A stretch of DNA of 64,000 nt, taken from positions 372,001 through 436,000 of the forward strand of contig NZ_JAFIQU010000001.1 of assembly GCF_017355985.1 (NCBI RefSeq), in the 5' to 3' direction. The translations under genes and the position numbers were made by a program. Below the pieces are notes generated by a model. The model searched no databases and was not told the DNA's origin. It saw nothing but the letters and a program-made list of their open reading frames with translations. The stretch comes from Arenibaculum pallidiluteum (GTDB lineage: Bacteria > Pseudomonadota > Alphaproteobacteria > Azospirillales > Azospirillaceae). Below are positions 29,932 through 37,553 of this stretch, piece by piece. Position 1 is the stretch's first letter; every line of letters starts with the position of its first letter.

Positions 29932-30867
29932 ATGGATCGCCTGGCCGCCATGGAGCTGTTCGTCCGGATCGTGGAGACCGGCAGCTTCTCGGCTGCGGCA
30001 GAGCAGCTCGGCATGTCGCGCGCCCTGGCCAGCCGCACAATCATCGACCTGGAGGAGCGGCTGGGAACGCGACTGCTGAACCGGACCACGCGGCGGCTCA
30101 GCCCGACCGAGGCGGGCGCGGCCTATTGCCGGCGCGCCCAGAGAATCCTGGCCGACGTGGCCGAAGCCGACGAGGAGGCATCGGCCCTGCATGCCCGGCC
30201 GCGCGGCGTGCTGCGCGTCTCAGCGCCCATGAGCTTCGGGCCTCTGCACGTTGCGCCCGACATCGGCGACTACATGCGACTGAACCCCGAGGTCACGGTC
30301 GAGCTGGCTCTCAACGACCGCGTCGTCGACCTTGTCGAGGAAGGCTTCGACGTGGCGATCCGCATCGGGCGGCTGGCGGATTCCACGCTTGTGGCGCGCC
30401 GGCTCGCCGTCTGCCGCATCCTGGCCTGCGCCTCGCCAGCCTACCTCGCGGAGCATGGCGAGCCCCGGCACCCGGCGGATCTCGCACGCCATCACTGCCT
30501 TGCCTATGCCTACGATTCCTTCCGCGGCAACTGGACCTTCGAGGGGCCCGAAGGGGCGGTGACGGTGCAGCTCTCCAGCCGCCTGTCGGCCAACAGCGGA
30601 ACGGCGCTGATGGCCGCGGTCTGCGCCGGGGTGGGCATCGCCGTGCAGCCGGACTTCATCGCGGCGCCGGATATCCGCGCCGGGCGCGCGGTGGAGATCC
30701 TGCCGGACTGGCGGCTGCCCGAACTCGCCGTGCATGCCGTCTATCCGCCGACACGCAGCCTTTCGGCGAAGGTCCGGAGCTTCGTGGACTTCCTCGCGGC
30801 GCGGTACCGGACGCCGGCCTGGACCCTGCCGGCACCACTCACTCCGCCAGGAAGTGGCCTCACGTAG
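29932..30867 (+). CDS. LysR-family transcriptional regulator
   Basis: The 311-residue protein begins MDRLAAMELFVRIVETGSFS with a winged helix-turn-helix (AAAEQLGMSRALASRTIIDL) and a type-2 periplasmic-binding-protein ligand domain (LRVSAPMSFG, LVEEGFDVAIRIG). It resembles the CrgA/DmlR group that often controls a neighbouring divergent gene, here the doxX-like gene. AGAGGTG precedes the ATG. Its C-terminal end lies directly against the citrate synthase relic on the other strand. Confidence 0.9.
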   Translation: MDRLAAMELFVRIVETGSFSAAAEQLGMSRALASRTIIDLEERLGTRLLNRTTRRLSPTEAGAAYCRRAQRILADVAEADEEASALHARPRGVLRVSAPMSFGPLHVAPDIGDYMRLNPEVTVELALNDRVVDLVEEGFDVAIRIGRLADSTLVARRLAVCRILACASPAYLAEHGEPRHPADLARHHCLAYAYDSFRGNWTFEGPEGAVTVQLSSRLSANSGTALMAAVCAGVGIAVQPDFIAAPDIRAGRAVEILPDWRLPELAVHAVYPPTRSLSAKVRSFVDFLAARYRTPAWTLPAPLTPPGSGLT

Positions 30868-30971
30868 CGGGCGCGCGGCCGGATCAGGCGCGCATCGGCA
30901 TACTGCTCCAGCACATGGCCGACCCAGCCGACGGCGCGCCCCAGCGCGGAGAGCGCCAGCGCTCCACCCGG
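30858..30971 (-). pseudogene. Relic of the C-terminus of a citrate synthase gene
   Basis: On the minus strand about 37 codons read GGALALSALGRAVGWVGH, then VLEQYADARLIRPRARYV. This is the end of the citrate synthase family, where ALGR..GW..H..EQ....RLIRPRARY(V/I)G is characteristic. The preceding codons toward higher coordinates (RRRIPSP and beyond) do not continue the family sequence, and the catalytic His and Asp regions are absent. The frame runs on into the antisense of the LysR gene. It is therefore a decayed 3' fragment. Confidence 0.65.
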
Positions 30972-31043
30972 GGAAGGTATGCGCCTCCTGACAGCGGCAG
31001 GGCGCGACGCCATATGGTCCTGGGCAGCATCCTGGAGATCGCC

Positions 31044-31400
31044 ATGAGGTTCCTTCCGCCCGCGGCGGCGCTGGCGCTCGCCGCCTGCGCGGCACTGCCG
31101 CCGCAGCCGCCCGCCCCCCCGGACATGGCGGCTCGCGTCGCGGCCTTCCCAGCGCATCAGTGCAGCCAGGCGACGGCGCGCGTGCTGACCGGCGCCGGCC
31201 TGAGCGCCGCGCAGGTGCGGCAGGTCTTCTACGAGCCCATCGTTTCGGGAGGGATTGCACACCGGGTGATCGGCCATCTCGCCTGGGTCCGGGTCCAGGA
31301 CCAGCCCGGCTATCTCGTGGCCGACATGGACACCGACTGCCGCATGCGCACGGTCTTCACCCGGGACGGCATGCGGATCGCAGGGCTGCCGGCCTTCTGA
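31044..31400 (+). CDS. Small lipoprotein of unknown function
   Basis: The 118-residue product begins with a lipoprotein signal peptide (ALALAAC, C15), a short Pro-rich linker, and a domain of about 90 residues containing two cysteines (HQCSQATARVL and DTDCRMRTVF). The pattern QVRQVFYEPIVSGGIAHRV suggests a compact folded domain. GGAG lies seven bases upstream of the ATG. The gene stands alone, converging on the ymdB-like gene 19 bases away. I do not recognise the family. Confidence 0.65.
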   Translation: MRFLPPAAALALAACAALPPQPPAPPDMAARVAAFPAHQCSQATARVLTGAGLSAAQVRQVFYEPIVSGGIAHRVIGHLAWVRVQDQPGYLVADMDTDCRMRTVFTRDGMRIAGLPAF

Positions 31401-31419
31401 GGACCCTTTCCTACAGGAA

Positions 31420-32247
31420 TCAGCCCTGCGAGAGCTCGGGCATGGCGCGGGACAGGCGCCCGCCCAGCCGCACGGGCTCGGTCCGGACCGCGAGGCCCGT
31501 GCGGTCGTCGGTCTCGACGAAGACGCCGCACACCGTCCCCTCACCCTCGGCGGGGCTCAGCCGTTCGCCCGGCATCTTGCGGACGAAGCGCGCAATGGCG
31601 GGTTCCTTGCGCATCCCGATCACGCTGTCGTAGTCGCCGCACATCCCGGCATCGGACTGATAGGCGGTGCCGCCCGGCAGGATCTGAAGGTCTGCGGTCG
31701 GCACGTGGCTGTGGGTCCCCACCACCAGCGACGCGCGGCCGTCCAGGAAATGCCCCATGGCCATCTTCTCGGAGGTCGCCTCGCCATGGGCGTCGACGAT
31801 CACCGCGTCGACCCCGCCGGGTCCCAGGCGGAACTGCCGCAGGGCGCGGTCGCAGGCGGCGAAGGGATCGTCGAGCGGGTCCATGAAGAGCCGCAGCATC
31901 ACGTTCAGGACGAGGATCCGGCGCCCGCGATCGGTCTGGAAGACCGCCCCGCCCCGCCCCGGCGTCCCCTCGGGGAAGTTGATGGGTCGCAGGATCCGGG
32001 GCTCGCGGTCGATGGCGCCGATCAGCTCCTTCTGGTCCCAGACGTGGTTTCCGGTCGTGATGCAGTCGACCTCGGCCGCGAAGAACTCCTGGGCGATCTT
32101 GTCGTTGATGCCGAAGCCGCCGGCCGCGTTCTCGCCGTTCACGACCACGAAGTCGGGCTGGAGCGCAGCGCGCAGCTCGGGCAGGTGCCGCAGCAGCGCG
32201 TCGCGGCCGCTGCGCCCGACCACGTCGCCCAGGAAAAGCAGCCTCAT
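31420..32247 (-). CDS. YmdB/TIGR00282-family metallophosphoesterase
   Basis: This is a 275-residue calcineurin-like phosphoesterase. The metal ligands are seen in FLGDVVGRSGRDAL, NGENAAGGFGI, TTGNHVWD, DAHGEATSEKMAMG and GTHSHVPTAD. Characterised relatives hydrolyse 2',3'-cyclic nucleotides and affect RNA turnover. It overlaps the 5-formyl-THF cyclo-ligase gene upstream by four bases, and so is co-transcribed with it. The length is typical. Confidence 0.88.
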   Translation of the reverse strand: MRLLFLGDVVGRSGRDALLRHLPELRAALQPDFVVVNGENAAGGFGINDKIAQEFFAAEVDCITTGNHVWDQKELIGAIDREPRILRPINFPEGTPGRGGAVFQTDRGRRILVLNVMLRLFMDPLDDPFAACDRALRQFRLGPGGVDAVIVDAHGEATSEKMAMGHFLDGRASLVVGTHSHVPTADLQILPGGTAYQSDAGMCGDYDSVIGMRKEPAIARFVRKMPGERLSPAEGEGTVCGVFVETDDRTGLAVRTEPVRLGGRLSRAMPELSQG

Positions 32248-32900
32248 GCGCGGCTCCCGCGCAGGGCGGAAAGGTCGATGGCTTCTGTCTCGGTGACGAT
32301 CCAGTCCAGCGGCTCGTCCAGCCCGTCGCAGGGAACGGCGTCAGCCTCCTGCGCGGCATAGGCGAGCCCGACGGCCAGCACGGGACCGCGGGCGCGCAGC
32401 TCCGCGAGCGTCCGGTCGTAGAAGCCGGCGCCGTAGCCCAGACGTCCGCCGCGGCGGTCGAAGGCGAGCATGGGCACCAGGACCAGGCGCGGCGATACCT
32501 CCTCGGTTCCCGCCAGGGGCTCGGGAATGCCGAGCGCGCCCGGGGCGAGTCGATCGCCGGGCGACCAGCGGCGGAATTTCAGGGGCCTTCCGCGCGCCTC
32601 GGCCACCGGCAGCGCCAGGGTGGCTCCGCGCCCGTTCAGCGCCAGCATCAGCGGAAGGGGGTCCAGCTCGTCATGGACGCGGCAGTAGCCCGAAACCGGA
32701 GTTCCCGGCGACAGGGGCAGCACTGCGAGGGCATGCTCGCGCACCCGGTCGGCCGCGTCGGGCACGGACCGCGCCGCCTCGGCGCGGCGGCGGCGCGCGG
32801 CGGCGCGAGCCGTCCGCTTCAGCGCGGCCAGCTCGGCCTCGTCCCGTACGGGATCACGGGCATGGAATGAGCGGGAAGGTGCCGCCTCGGCCGATGGCAT
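32244..32900 (-). CDS. 5-formyltetrahydrofolate cyclo-ligase
   Basis: The enzyme converts 5-formyl-THF to 5,10-methenyl-THF with ATP. From ATG 32900 the protein has 218 residues, with the basic N-terminal helix [28 protein letters not shown], the ATP-site motif RRGGRLGYGAGFYDRTL and late GLAYAAQEADAVP. The frame remains open upstream to 33074, but that region is better explained by a 6S RNA gene, so the shorter start is preferred. zapA-6S-5FCL is a widespread arrangement. Confidence 0.9.
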   Translation of the reverse strand: MPSAEAAPSRSFHARDPVRDEAELAALKRTARAAARRRRAEAARSVPDAADRVREHALAVLPLSPGTPVSGYCRVHDELDPLPLMLALNGRGATLALPVAEARGRPLKFRRWSPGDRLAPGALGIPEPLAGTEEVSPRLVLVPMLAFDRRGGRLGYGAGFYDRTLAELRARGPVLAVGLAYAAQEADAVPCDGLDEPLDWIVTETEAIDLSALRGSRA

Positions 32901-32904
32901 ATGC

Positions 32905-33045
32905 GTATCCTCCGCGGCCTGCACTATGCAGGTGGGCGCCGTGTACCGAGACCACGATCCCGGCAGGGACAGCTCCCTGGGAAGATAGGTATCGGCCCCG
33001 GGGATAATGCAGCCTGGCGCACCGCGCAGCAGCCTTCCCGCATCC
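32905..33045 (-). ncRNA. ssrS: Probable 6S RNA
   Basis: The region lies exactly between zapA and the 5-formyl-THF cyclo-ligase gene, the classical position of 6S RNA. On the minus strand a closing stem forms from GGTGCGCC near the 5' side and GGCGC-CC-ACC near the 3' side, extended by GGCTGC with GCAGGCC. Then comes an asymmetric open region, a stem CCGA-ACC/GGT-TCGG, and an apical hairpin CCC-AGGGA-GCTG-TCCCT. A rod with a central bubble is the 6S shape that mimics an open promoter for RNA polymerase. The ends are approximate and no covariance test was possible. Confidence 0.5.
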
Positions 33046-33048
33046 AAT

Positions 33049-33369
33049 CTAGGAACGATCGAGCCGGGCCGCAATGGCCTCGATTCGCTGCGCGAGCTGG
33101 TCGACTGCGTCGGCCACGCCGGCGTCCTCGCGCGGCAGCGCCGCAGTCTGCGCGGCGAGCTCCGCGCGCAGGTCGAACAGCTCGTCGGCCACCATCAGGG
33201 CCGCCAGGACGAGAAGCTGCGGCTCGTTCGCGCCGCCTGCCCCGCGCGATAGGACCTGGCGCAGCTTGCCCTCGACGTGGCGCCCGAGCTCGCGCACGCG
33301 GTTCTCCTGGCCCTCCTCGCAAGCGACGCTGTAGGTGCGGCCGTTCAGCGTGACGTCGACCCGCGGCAT
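33049..33369 (-). CDS. zapA: Cell division protein ZapA
   Basis: ZapA bundles FtsZ filaments at mid-cell. The 106-residue protein opens with VDVTLNGRTYSVACEEGQE, followed by RVRELGRHVEGKLRQV and a helix LLVLAALMVADELFDLRAEL that forms the dimer coiled coil. The start at 33369 follows the DUF4164 gene by four bases. The pair plus 6S RNA and 5-FCL make up a conserved alphaproteobacterial cluster. Confidence 0.92.
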   Translation of the reverse strand: MPRVDVTLNGRTYSVACEEGQENRVRELGRHVEGKLRQVLSRGAGGANEPQLLVLAALMVADELFDLRAELAAQTAALPREDAGVADAVDQLAQRIEAIAARLDRS

Positions 33370-33373
33370 CGTC

Positions 33374-33577
33374 CTATTCCTCCAGCACGCCCTGCAGGCG
33401 CCCGATCGCGACGTCAAGGCGACCCGCGACGGTCTCCACGCGCTGCCGCGCCTGCGCCTCGGCCTCCCGCGAGGCAGCGATCTCGGCCTGCCAGGCCGAG
33501 GACCGGGCGTCGAGCGCCGCCTCCAGGCGGGAGACCGCCGCGTCCAGTCGGCTGATGGCGGCTTGCAGGGGGTGCAT
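33374..33577 (-). CDS. Small coiled-coil protein (DUF4164-like) upstream of zapA
   Basis: This is a 67-residue, almost wholly helical protein with heptad-like spacing (ISRLDAAVSRLEAALDAR, then VETVAGRLDVAIGRLQGVL). Such small coiled-coil genes precede zapA in many alphaproteobacteria and may help in division, though a role is not proved. The stop is four bases before the zapA start. It is the first gene of the minus-strand cluster. Confidence 0.8.
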   Translation of the reverse strand: MHPLQAAISRLDAAVSRLEAALDARSSAWQAEIAASREAEAQARQRVETVAGRLDVAIGRLQGVLEE

Positions 33578-33918
33578 GGCTGGCGGGATCCGTTTGCGCG
33601 TGTTCGGGGCCTTTCCGGCCGCGACACTAGAAGGCGGGCGCCTGGGCCGTCAACGACCGATGGCACGTGCCTTGGCGACGCCCGACGGGGCGCGTCCACG
33701 CGCGACAACTGCCAGACAACCGCCAGGGCAACGCACGGCACGTGGTGCGACCACGCGCGGCACGTGGCAGGGTCACGCACGGGTTGACGGGACCGGGCGG
33801 TGGCGGGCATGGTGCGCCGCGCCCTGCGACCAGCCCGCACCGACCGTTCCGCGGGCCTTTGCCGCTACCGCGTCCAGCCCCCGCTGGCCTTCAGCTCCAC
33901 CTTCAGGAATCCGGCACG
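33578..33918. other. Divergent intergenic region between zapA cluster and tkt
   Basis: The 341 bases hold no convincing gene, although the tkt frame is open back to 33667. It contains three GGCACGTG boxes (see 33662-33766) and a TTGACG at 33784-33789 that could be a -35 element reading toward tkt. The likely tkt ribosome binding site is a weak AGGA about ten bases before the ATG. Confidence 0.5.
33662..33766. promoter_or_regulatory. Three GGCACGTG boxes upstream of tkt
   Basis: CACGTG occurs at 33664-33669, 33739-33744 and 33761-33766, each preceded by GG. The first is a perfect ten-base palindrome GGCACGTGCC. The second and third are 22 bases apart, about two helical turns, on one DNA face. 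Such repeated palindromes in a divergent promoter region suggest binding sites for a dimeric regulator. Confidence 0.45.
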
Positions 33919-35922
33919 ATGACGACGCAGCCGCCCGCCTCCCCCCAGGCTGTGACCCACGAGCAGATGGCGAACGCCATCCGCGTCCTCGCCATGGACG
34001 CGGTCGAGACGGCGAAATCCGGACATCCCGGCATGCCCATGGGCATGGCGGATGTTGCGACTGTGCTGTTCTCGCGCTTCCTGAAGTTCGATCCCAAGGC
34101 GCCGCTCTGGCCCGACCGCGACCGCTTCGTGCTGTCGGCCGGCCACGGCTCCATGCTGCTCTACTCCCTGCTCTTCCTGGCGGGATACGAGGGCATGCCG
34201 CTGGACGAGCTGCGGCGCTTCCGCCAGGTCGGCAGCAAGACCCCGGGCCATCCCGAGATCCTGCAGGAGAGCGGCATCGAGACGACGACCGGCCCGCTCG
34301 GCCAGGGCATCGCGACCGCCGTCGGCATGGCGCTGGCCGAGCGCCACCTGGCCGCCCGCTTCGGCGAGGAGCTGGTCGACCACTATACCTATGTGATCGC
34401 GTCCGACGGCGACCTGCAGGAGGGCATCAGCCACGAGGCCGCGTCGCTGGCCGGGCATCTGGGCCTCTCGAAGCTGATCGTGCTGTGGGACGACAACTCG
34501 ATCCAGATCGACGGCTCAACCCAGCTCAGCTTCACCGACGACACGCTGAACCGGTTCCGCGCCTATGGCTGGGACGTCCGCGAGATCGACGGGCACAACC
34601 CCCAGCAGATCGCGACCGCGATCGAGTACGCGCGGACGACCGACGCGCCCTCTCTGATCGCCTGCAAGACCATCATCGGCTACGGCGCGCCCAAGAAGGG
34701 CGGCACCAAGGACTGCCACGGCTCTCCCCTGGGACAGGAGGAGATCGATGCCGCGCGCGAGAAGCTCGGCTGGAGCCATGCGCCCTTCGTGATCCCCGAC
34801 ACGATCCTGAAGGCCTGGCGCGACGTGGGCGCCCGGGGCGCCCCCGCCCACGCGGCCTGGCGCGACCGGCTGCAGGCCGCGGGCGAGCGGCGCGCCGCCT
34901 TCGAGGCCGCGATCGCCGGCGACCTGCCGGCGGCGGCCGATGCCGCGATCGAGGAGATCAAGCGCAAGACCGCCGCCGAAAGGCCGAAGACTGCAACGCG
35001 CGTTGCCTCCGGGCAGGTGCTCGAGGCGCTGGTGCCCCTGGTTCCCGAGCTGCTGGGCGGCTCGGCCGACCTGACGCCGTCCAACAACACCCGCGTGAAG
35101 GGGATGGAGGCGGTGCGGCGCGACAGCTACGGCGGCCGCTACATCCATTACGGCGTGCGCGAGCACGGCATGGCGGCCTGCATGAACGGCCTGACGCTGC
35201 ATGGCGGCGTGATCCCCTATGCCGGCACCTTCCTCGTCTTCTCGGACTACTGCCGTCCGGCGATCCGCCTGTCGGCGCTGATGCGCCGCCGCGTCGTCTA
35301 CGTGCTGACCCATGATTCCATCGGGCTCGGCGAGGACGGGCCGACCCACCAGCCGGTCGAGCACATCGCCGCGCTCCGCGCGATCCCGAACCTGATGGTG
35401 TTCCGGCCGGCCGACATGGTCGAGACGGCCGAGTGCTGGCAGCTCGCGCTGCGCCACAAGGACCGGCCGAGCGTTCTGGCGCTGACGCGCCAGAACCTCG
35501 TAACCGTGCGCACCGAGCACGAGAGCGCCAATCTCAGCGCCAGGGGCGCCTACGTCCTGCGCGAGGCCGCGGCCGGCAAGCGCCGGGTGACGCTTCTCGC
35601 CACCGGCTCCGAGGTCGAGATCGCGGTCGCCGCGCGCGACCGGCTCGAGGCCGAGGGGATCGCCACGGCGGTCGTCTCCATGCCGAGCTGGGAGCTCTTC
35701 GCGGAGCAGGACGAGGCCTACCGCGCCGAGGTCCTGGGCGAGGGCACGCTGCGCGTCGGCATCGAGGCCATGGTCCGGCTGGGCTGGGATCGCTGGATCG
35801 GCCCCGAGGGCATCTTCATCGGCATGAAGAGCTTCGGCGAGTCCGGCCCGTACCAGGATCTCTACAAGCATTTCGGAATTACCGCCGACGCTACCGTGGC
35901 GGCGGTCAAGGCCCGCCTGTAA
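33919..35922 (+). CDS. tkt: Transketolase
   Basis: Transketolase moves two-carbon units between sugar phosphates with thiamine diphosphate. The 667-residue protein shows [32 protein letters not shown], the cofactor motif [19 protein letters not shown]...WDDN, and the pyrimidine-domain [12 protein letters not shown]. Other landmarks are [19 protein letters not shown] and the C-terminal GSEVEIAV. Full length is normal. It is followed by gap after 34 bases on the same strand. The ATG chosen gives the usual family N-terminus. Confidence 0.96.
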   Translation: MTTQPPASPQAVTHEQMANAIRVLAMDAVETAKSGHPGMPMGMADVATVLFSRFLKFDPKAPLWPDRDRFVLSAGHGSMLLYSLLFLAGYEGMPLDELRRFRQVGSKTPGHPEILQESGIETTTGPLGQGIATAVGMALAERHLAARFGEELVDHYTYVIASDGDLQEGISHEAASLAGHLGLSKLIVLWDDNSIQIDGSTQLSFTDDTLNRFRAYGWDVREIDGHNPQQIATAIEYARTTDAPSLIACKTIIGYGAPKKGGTKDCHGSPLGQEEIDAAREKLGWSHAPFVIPDTILKAWRDVGARGAPAHAAWRDRLQAAGERRAAFEAAIAGDLPAAADAAIEEIKRKTAAERPKTATRVASGQVLEALVPLVPELLGGSADLTPSNNTRVKGMEAVRRDSYGGRYIHYGVREHGMAACMNGLTLHGGVIPYAGTFLVFSDYCRPAIRLSALMRRRVVYVLTHDSIGLGEDGPTHQPVEHIAALRAIPNLMVFRPADMVETAECWQLALRHKDRPSVLALTRQNLVTVRTEHESANLSARGAYVLREAAAGKRRVTLLATGSEVEIAVAARDRLEAEGIATAVVSMPSWELFAEQDEAYRAEVLGEGTLRVGIEAMVRLGWDRWIGPEGIFIGMKSFGESGPYQDLYKHFGITADATVAAVKARL

Positions 35923-35956
35923 GCGGGCTTTCGAAACGTCAATCAAGGAGGGGTCG

Positions 35957-36964
35957 ATGGCAGTGAAGGTGGCGATCAACGGCTTCGGGCGCATCGGTCG
36001 GCTGGTGCTGCGCGCGATCTACGAGTCCAAGCGCACCGATCTCGAAGTCGTCGCGATCAACGACCTCGCGGACGTGAAGACCAATGCGCACCTGCTGAAG
36101 TACGACAGCGTGCACGGCCGCTTCCCCGGCACGGTCGAGGCCCGCGAGGGCGCCCTTGTGGTCAACGGCCACGAGATCAAGGTGATCCAGCAGCGCGATC
36201 CCACCCAGCTCCCGTGGGGTGACCTGGGCGTCGACATCGCGATGGAATGCTCGGGCATCTTCACCAAGCGCGCCGATGCGGAGAAGCACCTGCAGGCCGG
36301 CGCGAAGAAGGTCCTGATCTCGGCGCCCGCGACCGACGAGGACCTGACGGTCGTCTTCGGCGTGAACCACGACAAGCTCACCCCCGAGCACCGGATCGTC
36401 TCCAACGCCTCCTGCACTACCAACTGCCTGGCCCCGGTCGCCTTCGTGCTGAACAACACGGTGGGCATCGAGAAGGGCTTCATGACTACGATCCACAGCT
36501 ACACCGGCGACCAGCGGATCGTGGACACCATGCACAAGGACCTGCATCGCGCCCGCGCGGCGGCCCTGAACATGATCCCGACCTCGACCGGCGCGGCCAA
36601 GGCGGTCGGCAAGGTCCTGCCCGACCTGAAGGGCAAGCTCGACGGTACCGCCATCCGCGTGCCGACGCCGAACGTCTCGGTCGTCGACTTCAAGTTCATC
36701 GCCAAGCGCGCGACCTCGGTCGAGGAGATCACTGCGGCGATCCGCCAGGCGGCGGACGGCCCGCTCAAGAACATCCTCGGCTACTACACGGAGGAGCTGG
36801 TCTCCACCGACTTCAACCACGACCCCCATTCCTCGATCTTCGCCCTGGGCGAGACAAAGGTCATCGAAGGCACGCTGGTGCGCATCCTGACCTGGTACGA
36901 CAACGAGTGGGGCTTCTCGAACCGCATGAGCGACACCGCAGTCGCTATGGCGAAGATCGGCTAA
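35957..36964 (+). CDS. gap: Glyceraldehyde-3-phosphate dehydrogenase (type I)
   Basis: The enzyme oxidises glyceraldehyde-3-phosphate to 1,3-bisphosphoglycerate. The 335-residue protein has NGFGRIGR (8-15) for NAD binding, the catalytic C153 in SNASCTTNCLAP and H180 in FMTTIHSYTGDQ, and WYDNEWGFSNRM near the end. AAGGAGGGG precedes the ATG. tkt-gap is a common operon; pgk, which usually follows, is absent here and the next plus-strand gene is a DUF1344 protein. Confidence 0.96.
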   Translation: MAVKVAINGFGRIGRLVLRAIYESKRTDLEVVAINDLADVKTNAHLLKYDSVHGRFPGTVEAREGALVVNGHEIKVIQQRDPTQLPWGDLGVDIAMECSGIFTKRADAEKHLQAGAKKVLISAPATDEDLTVVFGVNHDKLTPEHRIVSNASCTTNCLAPVAFVLNNTVGIEKGFMTTIHSYTGDQRIVDTMHKDLHRARAAALNMIPTSTGAAKAVGKVLPDLKGKLDGTAIRVPTPNVSVVDFKFIAKRATSVEEITAAIRQAADGPLKNILGYYTEELVSTDFNHDPHSSIFALGETKVIEGTLVRILTWYDNEWGFSNRMSDTAVAMAKIG

Positions 36965-36990
36965 AGTAAAGAAGATCGGCCAAGGCCGAG

Positions 36991-37016
36991 CCGCCCCTCC
37001 CCTCGGGGAGGGGCGG
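36991..37016 (+). terminator. Hairpin after gap
   Basis: CCGCCCCTCCCC (36991-37002) pairs perfectly with GGGGAGGGGCGG (37005-37016) around a two-base centre. It lies 27 bases after the gap stop codon. There is no U-tract, so termination may depend on Rho, or the stem may protect the 3' end. Confidence 0.6.
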
Positions 37017-37076
37017 AACCCCCCGGGCGGCTTCCCGGTTGGTCCCAGGACGGACAACCGACGGCAGGAGCCGGCC

Positions 37077-37520
37077 ATGGGCCCATCGAACCGCGCCACC
37101 GCCCGCCTCTCTCCGGCCCGCGCATCTCTGGCCCGCGCCTCTCTGGCCCTCTCCATGCTGGCCACAGCCCTGACCTGGGCCCCGGCAACCGCCCAGCAGA
37201 ACCTGATCACCGACACGACAACCGCAGATCTCTCGGTCGCGACCGGCACGGTCCAGACCTTCGACCGCGACGGCCGAATCCTGACGCTGTCGGACGGAAC
37301 GCGCTACGAGATCGCGCCCAGCGTCCCGTTGGAGACCGTCCGCGTGGCCGAGGGGGACCCCGTCCAGGTGTTCTGGCACGGCGACGGGGACAGGCGGGTC
37401 GCGGCCCAACTCGTCCCCGGCGCACCGGATCCCGACGGCGCCGCCGGGTCGAGCCCCGCAGCCCCGCTGCCCGACGGCAGCTCGGGAGGGAGCGGCTCGG
37501 ACGGCGGACCCGCCCGCTGA
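37077..37520 (+). CDS. Secreted DUF1344-like protein
   Basis: The 147-residue product has an Arg-rich start and signal peptide (ALSMLATALTWAPATAQQ). A domain of about 70 residues follows, with the DUF1344 pattern ATGTVQTFDRDGRILTLSDG and a central EGDPVQVFWHGDGD. A Pro/Gly/Ser-rich tail ends the protein. It is predicted to be periplasmic. Its function is unknown. It follows gap but is separated by a hairpin, so it may have its own promoter. It converges on the RTX gene with 33 bases between stops. Confidence 0.65.
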   Translation: MGPSNRATARLSPARASLARASLALSMLATALTWAPATAQQNLITDTTTADLSVATGTVQTFDRDGRILTLSDGTRYEIAPSVPLETVRVAEGDPVQVFWHGDGDRRVAAQLVPGAPDPDGAAGSSPAAPLPDGSSGGSGSDGGPAR

Positions 37521-37553
37521 ACCGCCCCCACACCTGGGATCAGGAGCCGGCGA

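Noticed and set aside
33667-33918. N-terminal extension of transketolase
   Set aside because: The frame is open, but the normal family N-terminus begins at 33919, and the added residues are Arg/Pro/Gly-rich with repeated CACGTG boxes in the DNA.
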